This document shows positions 1 through 5,150 of a DNA stretch of 11,532 nucleotides, piece after piece (the first letter of the stretch is position 1; each line of letters begins with the position of its first letter). The stretch lies in assembly GCA_016650415.1 (NCBI GenBank), contig JAENVU010000495.1:1-11532 (forward strand), read 5' to 3'. Source of the DNA: Acidimicrobiia bacterium. GTDB lineage: Bacteria; Actinomycetota; Acidimicrobiia; IMCC26256; JAENVU01. Both the position numbers and the translations under genes were made by a program. The notes beneath the pieces are model-generated. The model made no database searches and was not told the DNA's origin. It worked only from the letters and a program-made list of their open reading frames with translations.

Positions 1-67
1 TGCACAACACCGCGTCTCATGCGCGAGCGCGATCACCAGGGCCGCCGACCGAAGGTTGCGCGCTCAA

Positions 68-93
68 CTCTCGGTCGACTTCTTGACCGAGAG
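68..93 (-). terminator. perfect 9-bp hairpin, possible terminator
   Basis: CTCTCGGTC (68-76) and GACCGAGAG (85-93) form a perfect inverted repeat around an 8-nt loop. It lies about 60 nt downstream of the stop codon of the minus-strand gene remnant that ends at 156, which would suit a terminator for that gene. There is no T-run on either side, so this is a structural observation and not a classical intrinsic terminator. Nothing recognisable as coding was seen in 1-155. Confidence 0.3.
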
Positions 94-155
94 GACATCG
101 ACCGATCGCGAGGATCGGTGTGCGGGCGTCTGGTAACAACGAAACGGGCCGCTTC

Positions 156-332
156 TCAGGATTTTGATGGCGTGGTCGAGGCGGGAGTGCTCGGCGAGTA
201 GAGCTGCAGGGTCATCTGCACCACGTTCGATCCGCTCGTGTCCAACGCGGGCGCATCGATTGCAGTTACCTGCAGGGTGTATCCGCTCAAGACCCACGAC
301 CCGCGAAAATAGCGTACCGACGGCGTGAGGTC
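156..332 (-). pseudogene. 3' remnant of an unrecognised protein gene, cut by the IS6 end
   Basis: Reading the minus strand inward from the IS6 end gives about 59 residues with protein-like composition, including PSVRYFRGSWVLSGYTLQVT and SNVVQMTLQLYSP, ending in a Ser/Thr/Pro-rich tail before a TGA at 156-158. The alternating hydrophobic/polar pattern suggests beta-strands of a secreted or surface protein, but I do not recognise the family. The frame stays open into the IS only by chance. The matching 5' part is not visible on the far side of the IS (beyond 985), so the gene was lost by insertion plus rearrangement. It could instead be a chance open frame in GC-rich DNA; composition favours a real remnant. 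Confidence 0.4.
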
Positions 333-344
333 GGACGCTGTTGC
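333..344 (+). repeat. IS6 terminal inverted repeat (end beyond the transposase 3' end)
   Basis: GGACGCTGTTGC, continuing GTTGACGCG, pairs with the repeat at 975-985 through the shared core CTGTTGC and the GTT/ATT-CGCG continuation. It lies about 50 bp beyond the transposase stop codon, as expected in this family. Confidence 0.6.
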
Positions 345-394
345 GTTGACGCGAACCGCGCTGCTCGGGACCGAGTGGCGGTGGCGGTTAGCGG

Positions 395-936
395 TCAGAT
401 CGTGTGGGCGAGTTCGGTGAACGCAGCTTCGATGCGCCGGTGGTGGCGCGCGTCGCTGCCGAGTTCGTAGTGGCCTCGCCGGATGTTCTGCATCAGCGCA
501 TGACCGCGCAGGATCACGCGTGCCGAGCGGTCGCGTTTGAGCCCACGCATCAGACGGAGTCGGGCTTTGAGTCGGCCGTGGTCGCACTCGACGCGGTTGT
601 TCGCATACTGGACCGTGTTGTGAAACGCGGCGGGGATGAGACCCTCGATCGCAGCCCGCAACGCCGGCGCCCTATCCGTCACGACCTCGACCGGATCACC
701 ATGCGCCCGGAGCGCTGCACTGAAGAACCGTCGTGCTGCCCGGAGATCACGTCGCGTCGAGACCAATACGTCGATGATCTGACCGAACTGATCCACGGCC
801 CGGTAGACGTAGCGCCACTTGCCGGCGACTCTCACGTAGGTCTCGTCGACAAACCGACGATCTCCGGCGGGAACCGAAAACCGACAAACGCTGAAGGCTG
901 GATCACGGGTACAGGACGGGAACGACGAAGCCTCAT
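395..936 (-). pseudogene. IS6-family DDE transposase with internal deletion and frameshift
   Basis: Two pieces in different frames make up the gene. The ATG at 934-936 opens a frame reading MRLRRS...FVGFRFPPEIV; GFRFPPE(V/I)I is the normal N-terminus of actinobacterial IS6 transposases. At about 865 the reading shifts to a second frame carrying GDRRFVDETYVRVAGKWRYV, then VTDRAPALRAAI, YANNRVECDHGRLKARLR and GHYELG, to a TGA at 395-397. The catalytic Asp (in VDETY), Asp (in VTDRA) and Glu (in NNRVE) are all present, so the DDE domain is intact. The helix-turn-helix segment that normally joins the two pieces (WYLRYGLSYRDVEELL type, about 60 residues) is absent, and the join is out of frame. The product cannot be a working transposase as it stands. 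A GTG at 833-835 could start a truncated catalytic fragment, which is unlikely to be functional. Confidence 0.8.
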
Positions 937-974
937 CACACCACGCTCACATCAGACCGCGCCGGTGCGCGAAT

Positions 975-985
975 GCAACAGAGCC
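975..985 (-). repeat. IS6 terminal inverted repeat (transposase 5' end)
   Basis: On the minus strand this reads GGCTCTGTTGC, followed by ATTCGCGC. It is an almost exact match to the end sequence known for IS26/IS6100-type elements. It lies about 40 bp upstream of the transposase ATG, the usual geometry. Confidence 0.65.
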
Positions 986-1190
986 CACCCGAGCATCGCC
1001 ATCGAGGCTCAGTTCCGGCGGTGTCCGGTGGGCTTCTTCGCGGACACACCCGGGGGCCATCCGAGGTCGACGCGCGGCGGGCGACCAGGTACCGACCGAG
1101 TGTCTTGATGCGACCGGGTCCGGGACGTACCCACCTCGAGGTTCCCCGTGTGGAGAGACATCGGTCGACCGCTCGGAATGCCGGAGACGC
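986..1190. other. gene-free stretch between IS6 and the secreted-protein gene
   Basis: Open frames here (for example the minus-strand one running back to 1615) have low-complexity Arg/Pro composition typical of GC-rich shadows, and I see no gene. The only structure is an inverted repeat GTGTCCG (1021-1027) and CGGACAC (1041-1047) with a 13-nt loop. The missing half of the gene remnant at 156-332 is not visible here. Confidence 0.4.
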
Positions 1191-1230
1191 GAGAGGACCG
1201 GGACCGCTGCGCCGTGGTCCCGACCCTCTC
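1191..1230 (-). terminator. 15-bp hairpin downstream of the secreted-protein gene
   Basis: GAGAGGACCGGGACC (1191-1205) and GGTCCCGACCCTCTC (1216-1230) pair over 15 positions with two mismatches around a 10-nt loop. The hairpin starts 20 nt after the stop codon of the minus-strand gene 1251-1640. No T-run follows on the minus strand, as is common for GC-rich actinobacterial terminators. Position and strength make it the likely end of that transcript. Confidence 0.55.
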
Positions 1231-1250
1231 GTGGAAGCGGCAGGAAGGGA

Positions 1251-1640
1251 TTAGTGCTGGCCTTCCTGCTGGTTGTCGACCTGACCCGGAGGGTCCTGGT
1301 GACCACCGGGACCATCGGCGTCCGAGGCGGACTCGGTCTCCGTCGGGCTTTCCGTGCTTGAGTCGGCCTTGTCTCCTGCTTCGGGCGTGTCAGCCTTCTG
1401 GTTCGGGTCCGGGGTCTCGACTGCGCCGGGCGCGTCGGGCGAGGTCTGGTCGCCTTGCTGGACATTGTCGGTGTCGGTCGCACTCGTTGGCTCGGTCGTT
1501 GCATTCTTGGTCGACACTGAGGATTGCACTGTGGGGGGCTTGGTCGTATCGGCCGTCGAAGCCGAAGCAACCGCGGTGCCGAGCCCGCCGAAGGCCAGGA
1601 GCACGGCTCCCGCACCGATGAGCTTGTTCTTCGTGTTCAT
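1251..1640 (-). CDS. small secreted acidic low-complexity protein
   Basis: This encodes 129 residues. It opens with a Sec signal peptide: MNTKNK, a hydrophobic core LIGAGAVLLAFGGLGTAVA, and an Ala-Ser-Ala-type cleavage region at about residue 28. The mature part is rich in Thr, Ser, Pro, Asp, Glu and Gln, with no predicted fold and no Cys. The C-terminus, GPGGHQDPPGQVDNQQEGQH, resembles a short conserved tail I recall from small exported actinobacterial proteins of unknown function (DGPGGH..DPPG..VDHQ..G); this is recall, not a search result. The ATG at 1640 has a good Shine-Dalgarno AGGAG nine bases upstream. It follows the kinase gene on the same strand after about 100 bp holding its own operator-like repeats, so it is probably a target or partner of the two-component system. 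Function unknown; an exported sensor ligand or envelope-stress protein are possibilities only. Confidence 0.75.
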   Translation of the reverse strand: MNTKNKLIGAGAVLLAFGGLGTAVASASTADTTKPPTVQSSVSTKNATTEPTSATDTDNVQQGDQTSPDAPGAVETPDPNQKADTPEAGDKADSSTESPTETESASDADGPGGHQDPPGQVDNQQEGQH

Positions 1641-1702
1641 AGCGTTTGTCTCCTAGGTGGGGTTGGGAGATTCATCATGGCGAAACCGGCGTTGCCCGAC
1701 CG

Positions 1703-1718
1703 TGAGAACAACATGTGA
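1703..1718 (-). promoter_or_regulatory. putative response-regulator operator before the secreted-protein gene
   Basis: On the minus strand this reads TCACATGTTGTTCTCA, 13 of 16 identical to TCACATGTGTTCCTCA upstream of the response-regulator gene (3825-3840). It also lies within a perfect inverted repeat, CAACATGTG (1709-1717) and CACATGTTG (1724-1732), and a palindrome TGACCGGTCA follows at 1731-1740. A possible -10 (CATGAT, minus strand, 1674-1679) has a poor -35 (CGGTCG at 1697-1702) directly next to the motif, as expected for an activator site. Binding by the neighbouring OmpR-type regulator is inferred. Confidence 0.45.
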
Positions 1719-1744
1719 CCGCACACATGTTGACCGGTCAGAGG

Positions 1745-3124
1745 TCAACTTCTGATCGGGAACCGGATGGAAACCTCAGCGCCGCCATCGGGGCGGTTCG
1801 ATACATCGGCGTCTCCGCCATGATCACGCGCGACAGCCCGAACAATTGCGAGACCCAGACCGCTGCCGCCGTCGTCGCGCGTGCGGGCGGTGTCGGCCCG
1901 GCCGAACCGTTCGAACGCGCGGGGCAAGAACTCGGCCGGGAATCCCGGGCCCTGATCGGCGATGGTGATGACGAGATCGTCACGAACGCGGGCTGCGCGA
2001 ATCTCGACTGTGGATCCGATCGGCGCATGCCGCACCGCGTTGGTGAGAACATTGTCGATCGCGCGGCGGATGTCGTCGCCGATGACGGCCGCGGCGAGTT
2101 CCGGATCGACGTCGAGAGCGATCGCGACGCGTTTCCTCGCGGCTCGACTGATCGCTACTGCCGCGGCACGGTCGAGGATCGGTCGCATCGGTTGGAGCTC
2201 TCTCGAGCGGCGCGGGCCGTGTTCGTCGTGGCGGGCCAGGAACAGAAGCTCCTCGGCGAGTTGGGAGAGACGCTCCGTCTCGGTGGCAGCTTCGGCGATG
2301 GCGTGGCGCAGCTCGAACTCATCGCGGTCTGGGAGACTGGCGAGCTCGAGCTCGGTTCGGAGAATGGCGAGCGGTGTCCGAAGCTCATGGCCGGCGTCAG
2401 CGACGAACGCACGTTGCTGAGCGAGCGCCTGCTGCAGCCGTGCAAGCAATGCGTTCATCGTCTCGCCGAGTTCGGCAATCTCATCGTGGGTCCGGGAAAG
2501 CGGCAACCGCCCTTCGGCGTCGTGTTCTGAGATGCTCGCCGCCTGGCGGCGCATTCGTTCGACCGGTCGAAGGGCGAGAGTCCCAAGTAACCATGCGCCG
2601 CCTGCCGCCAACAGCACGGTGACGATCCCGCCCAGAACCAAACCGCTCTGGACCCGCGACACCGCGTCGTCGGCCGCCTCGAGCGAACTCCCAACGACCA
2701 CGACCCAACGCCCGTCGCTCCGCACGACCGGTGTGGCCAGGAAACGACTCGGGTGACTGTCGTGAGGGATGCGGCCCTCGGCGTAGACAGTGCTCCGCTG
2801 AGCAGCTCGGACCACGTCAGCCGGTATCAAGATCTTCCGACCCGCAGCTTGTGAAGCTTCAACGACTCCACCCGCAGGCCCGATGATCTGCGCGATCGCT
2901 TCCTTGGCGTCGAGCAGCTTCGTCGAGCCCTGATCCTGGAAGTCAATCCCACCGCGGGTGTCGCTCACCGTCTGGACGAGCGCATCGGCCCGAGTCCGCA
3001 GCGACGAGTCAACCGACGCATGCAGGCCGTCGCGCAACTGATGCACGAAGATCCATCCACCCACCAGAACTGCGAGCAGCGCGCCAACGGCCGCGAACGC
3101 AGTCAGACGGACCCGGATCGGCAC
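1745..3124 (-). CDS. sensor histidine kinase (two-component system)
   Basis: This encodes 459 residues for a membrane sensor that autophosphorylates and passes phosphate to the regulator encoded just upstream. Transmembrane segments are at about 8-28 and 160-182, bounding a sensor domain of about 130 residues outside the cell that I do not recognise. A HAMP linker follows (about 183-235, with LRPVERM). The H-box FVADAGHELRTPL carries the phospho-acceptor His246. The ATPase domain has the N-box DNVLTNAVRHAP (about 357-368), G1 DQGPGF (390-395), F-box FERF and G2 GSGLGLAI (420-427), so it looks catalytically complete. The GTG start at 3124 begins 3 nt after the regulator's stop, consistent with translational coupling; no strong Shine-Dalgarno is visible. 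The H-box and overall layout resemble EnvZ/CutS/PmrB-class kinases; the signal is unknown. Confidence 0.93.
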   Translation of the reverse strand: MPIRVRLTAFAAVGALLAVLVGGWIFVHQLRDGLHASVDSSLRTRADALVQTVSDTRGGIDFQDQGSTKLLDAKEAIAQIIGPAGGVVEASQAAGRKILIPADVVRAAQRSTVYAEGRIPHDSHPSRFLATPVVRSDGRWVVVVGSSLEAADDAVSRVQSGLVLGGIVTVLLAAGGAWLLGTLALRPVERMRRQAASISEHDAEGRLPLSRTHDEIAELGETMNALLARLQQALAQQRAFVADAGHELRTPLAILRTELELASLPDRDEFELRHAIAEAATETERLSQLAEELLFLARHDEHGPRRSRELQPMRPILDRAAAVAISRAARKRVAIALDVDPELAAAVIGDDIRRAIDNVLTNAVRHAPIGSTVEIRAARVRDDLVITIADQGPGFPAEFLPRAFERFGRADTARTRDDGGSGLGLAIVRAVARDHGGDADVSNRPDGGAEVSIRFPIRS

Positions 3125-3127
3125 GGC

Positions 3128-3811
3128 TCAGGCCTCGACGACGGTGACGGTGAGCCGATAGCCGACACCGCGCACGGTCTTGAGATCGTCACGACCGAAA
3201 GGCTTGTCGATCTTTTTGCGGAGGTAGGAGACGTATTGGTCGACGACGTTCGACAGGCCGTCGTACGCGAAGTCCCAGACGTGCTCGAGGATCTGAGTAC
3301 GAGTGATCACCTCGTCGGGATGACGCAGGAACAGCTCGAGTAGCGCCATCTCCTTCGGCGACAAGTTCAGCTCCGTCGAGGCGCGCCACGCCCGGTGACG
3401 TGCCGGGTCGAGGCGAAGGTCACCGACCTCCAGAGTGGTTGGCCGTTCATGGGAACCGCGCCGAACCAGGGCACGCAATCGGGCCGAGAGTTCGGCGAAG
3501 CTGAACGGTTTCAGTAGGTAATCGTCCGCGCCCACATCGAGCCCCCGCACGCGATCATCGACGCTCTCCCGTGCGGTGAGCATGATGATCGGGGTCCAGC
3601 GTTGCGCCGCGCGTAACTCTCGACACACCTCGAACCCGTCCTTACCGGGCAACATCACATCAAGCACGATCGCGTCATAAGGATTCTCGGTGCCCATCCA
3701 GAGCCCGTCGATCCCCGAAGTCGCGATGTCGACCGCGTAGCCCTCGTCAACGAAACCACGCTTCAACAACGTGGCCATCCGCGGTTCATCTTCGACGATC
3801 AGGAGCCTCAC
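3128..3811 (-). CDS. OmpR/PhoB-family response regulator
   Basis: This encodes 227 residues from the GTG at 3809-3811. The receiver domain begins at once (VRLLIVEDEPRM) with acidic residues E7/D8, phospho-acceptor Asp51 (IVLDVMLPGKDG), Thr79 (IIMLTARE) and Lys101 (DDYLLKPFSF), a full active site. The winged-helix DNA-binding domain occupies about 125-223 (LSPKEMALLELFLRHPDEVITR, then VVDQYVSYLRKKI and TVRGVGYRL). The frame is open upstream to 3883, but those 24 residues have no counterpart in the family and would overlap the promoter, so the GTG is preferred. There is no clear Shine-Dalgarno; a -10-like CATTAT (minus strand, 3821-3826) would put the transcript start within a few bases of the GTG, so the mRNA may be leaderless. 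It forms an operon with the kinase gene and probably controls itself and the secreted-protein gene. Confidence 0.93.
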   Translation of the reverse strand: MRLLIVEDEPRMATLLKRGFVDEGYAVDIATSGIDGLWMGTENPYDAIVLDVMLPGKDGFEVCRELRAAQRWTPIIMLTARESVDDRVRGLDVGADDYLLKPFSFAELSARLRALVRRGSHERPTTLEVGDLRLDPARHRAWRASTELNLSPKEMALLELFLRHPDEVITRTQILEHVWDFAYDGLSNVVDQYVSYLRKKIDKPFGRDDLKTVRGVGYRLTVTVVEA

Positions 3812-3824
3812 AAGCCCACGATAA

Positions 3825-3840
3825 TGAGGAACACATGTGA
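3825..3840 (-). promoter_or_regulatory. putative autoregulatory operator of the response regulator
   Basis: On the minus strand this reads TCACATGTGTTCCTCA, containing the palindrome CACATGTG. It shares 13 of 16 bases with the element at 1703-1718. A second TCACAT lies 11 bp further upstream, and such 10-11-bp direct-repeat spacing is usual for OmpR-family sites. It overlaps the likely -10 (CATTAT) of the regulator gene. Autoregulation is inferred from the shared motif. Confidence 0.45.
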
Positions 3841-3849
3841 AAGTGATGT

Positions 3850-4188
3850 GAGCCCGATCATGTAGGCCCGTCGAGAATCTCAACCCTCAGTTGGCAATCG
3901 GCACCAAGGCTCCAGGGCTGGGCAGAAGGCCTATGCCCCCGCCCAGGGCCCCTATCGAGGAATGTCACTCGTCAGCGTTCACGCGGACGGCTCGGTCGCG
4001 GCCGCACGGTCGGGTGGCATCCGGGCGGGTCGCCCCGCCGTCTGCGCAGCAGGCGAAGCGGTCCCGGCGGTTCCCAAGTGGAAGGCGCGGACGAAGGGCG
4101 TCTGGAGCGTGGTGGAGCATTCGACGAGAAGGAACAACTACCGAACCACGCAAGCGGCACGTCACTTGAATCTCAGATCATCGAGATG
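3850..4188. other. gene-free stretch between response regulator and HTH gene
   Basis: I see no gene in these roughly 340 bp; open frames on both strands have Arg-rich shadow composition. Two weak hairpins are visible: CTGGGC (3918-3923) with GCCCAG (3941-3946), 17-nt loop, and ATCTC (4170-4174) with GAGAT (4183-4187) immediately after the HTH gene's stop codon. Either could help end the minus-strand DUF4365-HTH transcript. No tRNA gene or obvious attachment-site repeat was seen. Confidence 0.4.
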
Positions 4189-4374
4189 TCACGGACGGCG
4201 CCCGGTACGGCGGGCCCAGGCCTCGATGTCCTTTCTGAGCCAGATTCGCCCGGCCGAAAGTTCGGCCACAGGCTTGGGGAAATCGGCGTGGGATTGGACT
4301 ATTGCGTTCACTCGTTGGCGACTGATGCCGAGCATGGTCGCGATCTCAGCCACACCGACCAGGTCTAGGGCCAC
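4189..4374 (-). CDS. small AlpA-like helix-turn-helix DNA-binding protein
   Basis: This encodes 61 residues starting at the GTG at 4372-4374. Residues about 4-25 (DLVGVAEIATMLGISRQRVN) form a helix-turn-helix of the excisionase/AlpA/MerR type; QSHADFPKPVAELSAGRIWLRKDIEAWAR follows, the typical beta-hairpin wing and final helix of this group (FP.P...GR.W...I..W). Such proteins serve as phage or element regulators, as excisionases, or as small regulators beside effector genes. The gene begins 9 bp after the stop of the DUF4365 gene on the same strand, so the two are almost certainly co-transcribed. No Shine-Dalgarno is seen, consistent with coupling. An autoregulator of the pair is the simplest reading; no integrase gene is present in the window to support an excisionase role. 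Confidence 0.8.
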   Translation of the reverse strand: MALDLVGVAEIATMLGISRQRVNAIVQSHADFPKPVAELSAGRIWLRKDIEAWARRTGRRP

Positions 4375-4383
4375 AACGACACG

Positions 4384-4956
4384 CTAGAGCGGCAGTGTGA
4401 CAACCTTCGAGAGCGCTGCACTTGGTCCGACTCGGCTATCGACCCAAACCTTCAGCGGCCACGCAATCCGACCGCCGCGGAGGTCGCGTGCCCTTGCCAC
4501 CTCGAGCCCCAGGGCGGCCACCCGCTCGGCGGTCAGGAGATCAGCCTCACTGAAGCGGATCGTCGCTTGCAGCGTGGTTGCGACCTCGAGGTGCCGCATC
4601 TGGTCGTGAACCCACGTTGCGTACAGCTTGTTGGCGTGCTTTCGGTACCGCACAACCAGAACAGGCATCGGGAGCGACAGCCAGTACTCAATCTTCTCCC
4701 AGCCGACACGGGCGGTGCGCCAAGAGTTTGTGGTGCTCGCCGTCGCCTTGCCCTGCACGGCAAAGAGGAGACCGGTCGTCTCGCTAACCCGCTCATCGTC
4801 GAGATCGGTGAAGATCTCCACGATCCGATCGATGCCGTAGTCGGCCGGCTTGGTCCAAGTCCACGTCCGGGGAAATCGCTGCTTCAGCTTGAGGAACGAC
4901 TCGTCCTCCAGCACATGCTCAGCAGGGCGCTGCGGTCGTCTGCGACTCTTGGGCAA
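4384..4956 (-). CDS. DUF4365-domain protein, probable PD-(D/E)XK-fold
   Basis: This encodes 190 residues from a TTG at 4954-4956 (MPKSRRRPQRPAEHVLEDES). The frame is open to 5058, but the extra part is read through a GC-rich hairpin and is Gly/Pro/Arg-rich, so it is unlikely to be coding; a GTG at 4984-4986 is an alternative. AAGGG lies about 10 bases before the TTG. Residues about 10-120 match the DUF4365 pattern: AEH...FP..W, DYGID (39-43), VEIF (46-49), FAVQGKAT (65-72) and YWLSLPMPVLVVRY (91-104). Conserved Asp, Glu and QxK are in the order of a PD-(D/E)XK nuclease site (D43, E47, Q68-K70), so a nuclease activity is possible but unproven. DUF4365 proteins are widespread, often near mobile or defence loci, with no settled function. 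It forms an operon with the HTH gene. Confidence 0.75.
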   Translation of the reverse strand: MPKSRRRPQRPAEHVLEDESFLKLKQRFPRTWTWTKPADYGIDRIVEIFTDLDDERVSETTGLLFAVQGKATASTTNSWRTARVGWEKIEYWLSLPMPVLVVRYRKHANKLYATWVHDQMRHLEVATTLQATIRFSEADLLTAERVAALGLEVARARDLRGGRIAWPLKVWVDSRVGPSAALSKVVTLPL

Positions 4957-5010
4957 CGTGCTCGAACCCTTCCGTCGCGAATGCACCCGGTAGTTCGTTG
5001 ATGACCAACG

Positions 5011-5050
5011 GCCCGCTGGACCCAGTGGGCCGGCCCGCCGGGCCGGCCCA
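5011..5050 (-). terminator. two overlapping, mutually exclusive GC-rich hairpins after nrdJ
   Basis: Hairpin A pairs TGGGCCGGCCC (5026-5036) with GGGCCGGCCCA (5040-5050), a perfect 11-bp stem with a 3-nt loop. Hairpin B pairs GCCCGCTGG (5011-5019) with CCAGTGGGC (5022-5030), one G-T position. The two share bases 5026-5030 and cannot form together. They lie 100-140 nt past the nrdJ stop and just before the DUF4365 start on the same strand, so they may terminate nrdJ transcription or act as a leader switch for the DUF4365 operon. No T-run is present. Confidence 0.5.
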
Positions 5051-5093
5051 CCAAGCATCTACGTCAAACGCTCGCGTTCCGACTGAAACACCG

Positions 5094-5149
5094 TGCAACT
5101 CGACTGAAGTTCACACGCGAATCCCGCTGAAGTTCAGTTGCAACTCGAC
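5094..5149. repeat. nested pair of direct repeats between nrdJ and the DUF4365 operon
   Basis: TGCAACTCGAC occurs at 5094-5104 and 5139-5149, and CTGAAGTTCA at 5104-5113 and 5127-5136, giving the order a-b-spacer-b-a with both copies of each in the same orientation. The first pair touches the last base before the nrdJ stop codon. CTGAAGTTCA is itself nearly palindromic. The arrangement fits an operator or a duplicated junction sequence; nothing identifies the binding protein. Confidence 0.55.
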
Positions 5150-5150
5150 A

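Larger units (their letters stand above)
333..985 (-). mobile_element. IS6-family element, internally deleted, both ends retained
   Basis: The element is bounded by imperfect terminal inverted repeats. Reading inward, the left-hand end in the window (333-344, plus strand) is GGACGCTGTTGC, and the right-hand end (975-985, minus strand) is GGCTCTGTTGC, continuing as ATTCGCGC against GTTGACGCG. GGCTCTGTTGC is the classic IS6/IS26/IS6100 end. Between them lies a minus-strand transposase gene with its start and its whole catalytic domain, but lacking about 60 codons between them. The copy is 653 bp, whereas IS6 elements are usually about 790-880 bp, so roughly 180 bp are missing. The eight bases outside each end do not match, so no target duplication is visible. 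It is non-autonomous, but an IS6 transposase supplied in trans might still recognise its ends. Confidence 0.75.

Noticed and set aside
325..993. Target-site duplication flanking the IS6 element
   Set aside because: The 8 bases outside each end (GTGAGGTC and CACCCGAG) do not match.
3812..3883. Longer start for the response regulator
   Set aside because: The receiver domain begins at the GTG at 3811; the added residues are unlike the family and would cover the operator and -10.
3962..4387. Plus-strand open frames overlapping the HTH gene and the gene-free stretch
   Set aside because: They lack ribosome-binding sites and recognisable domains, and overlap the well-supported minus-strand HTH gene.
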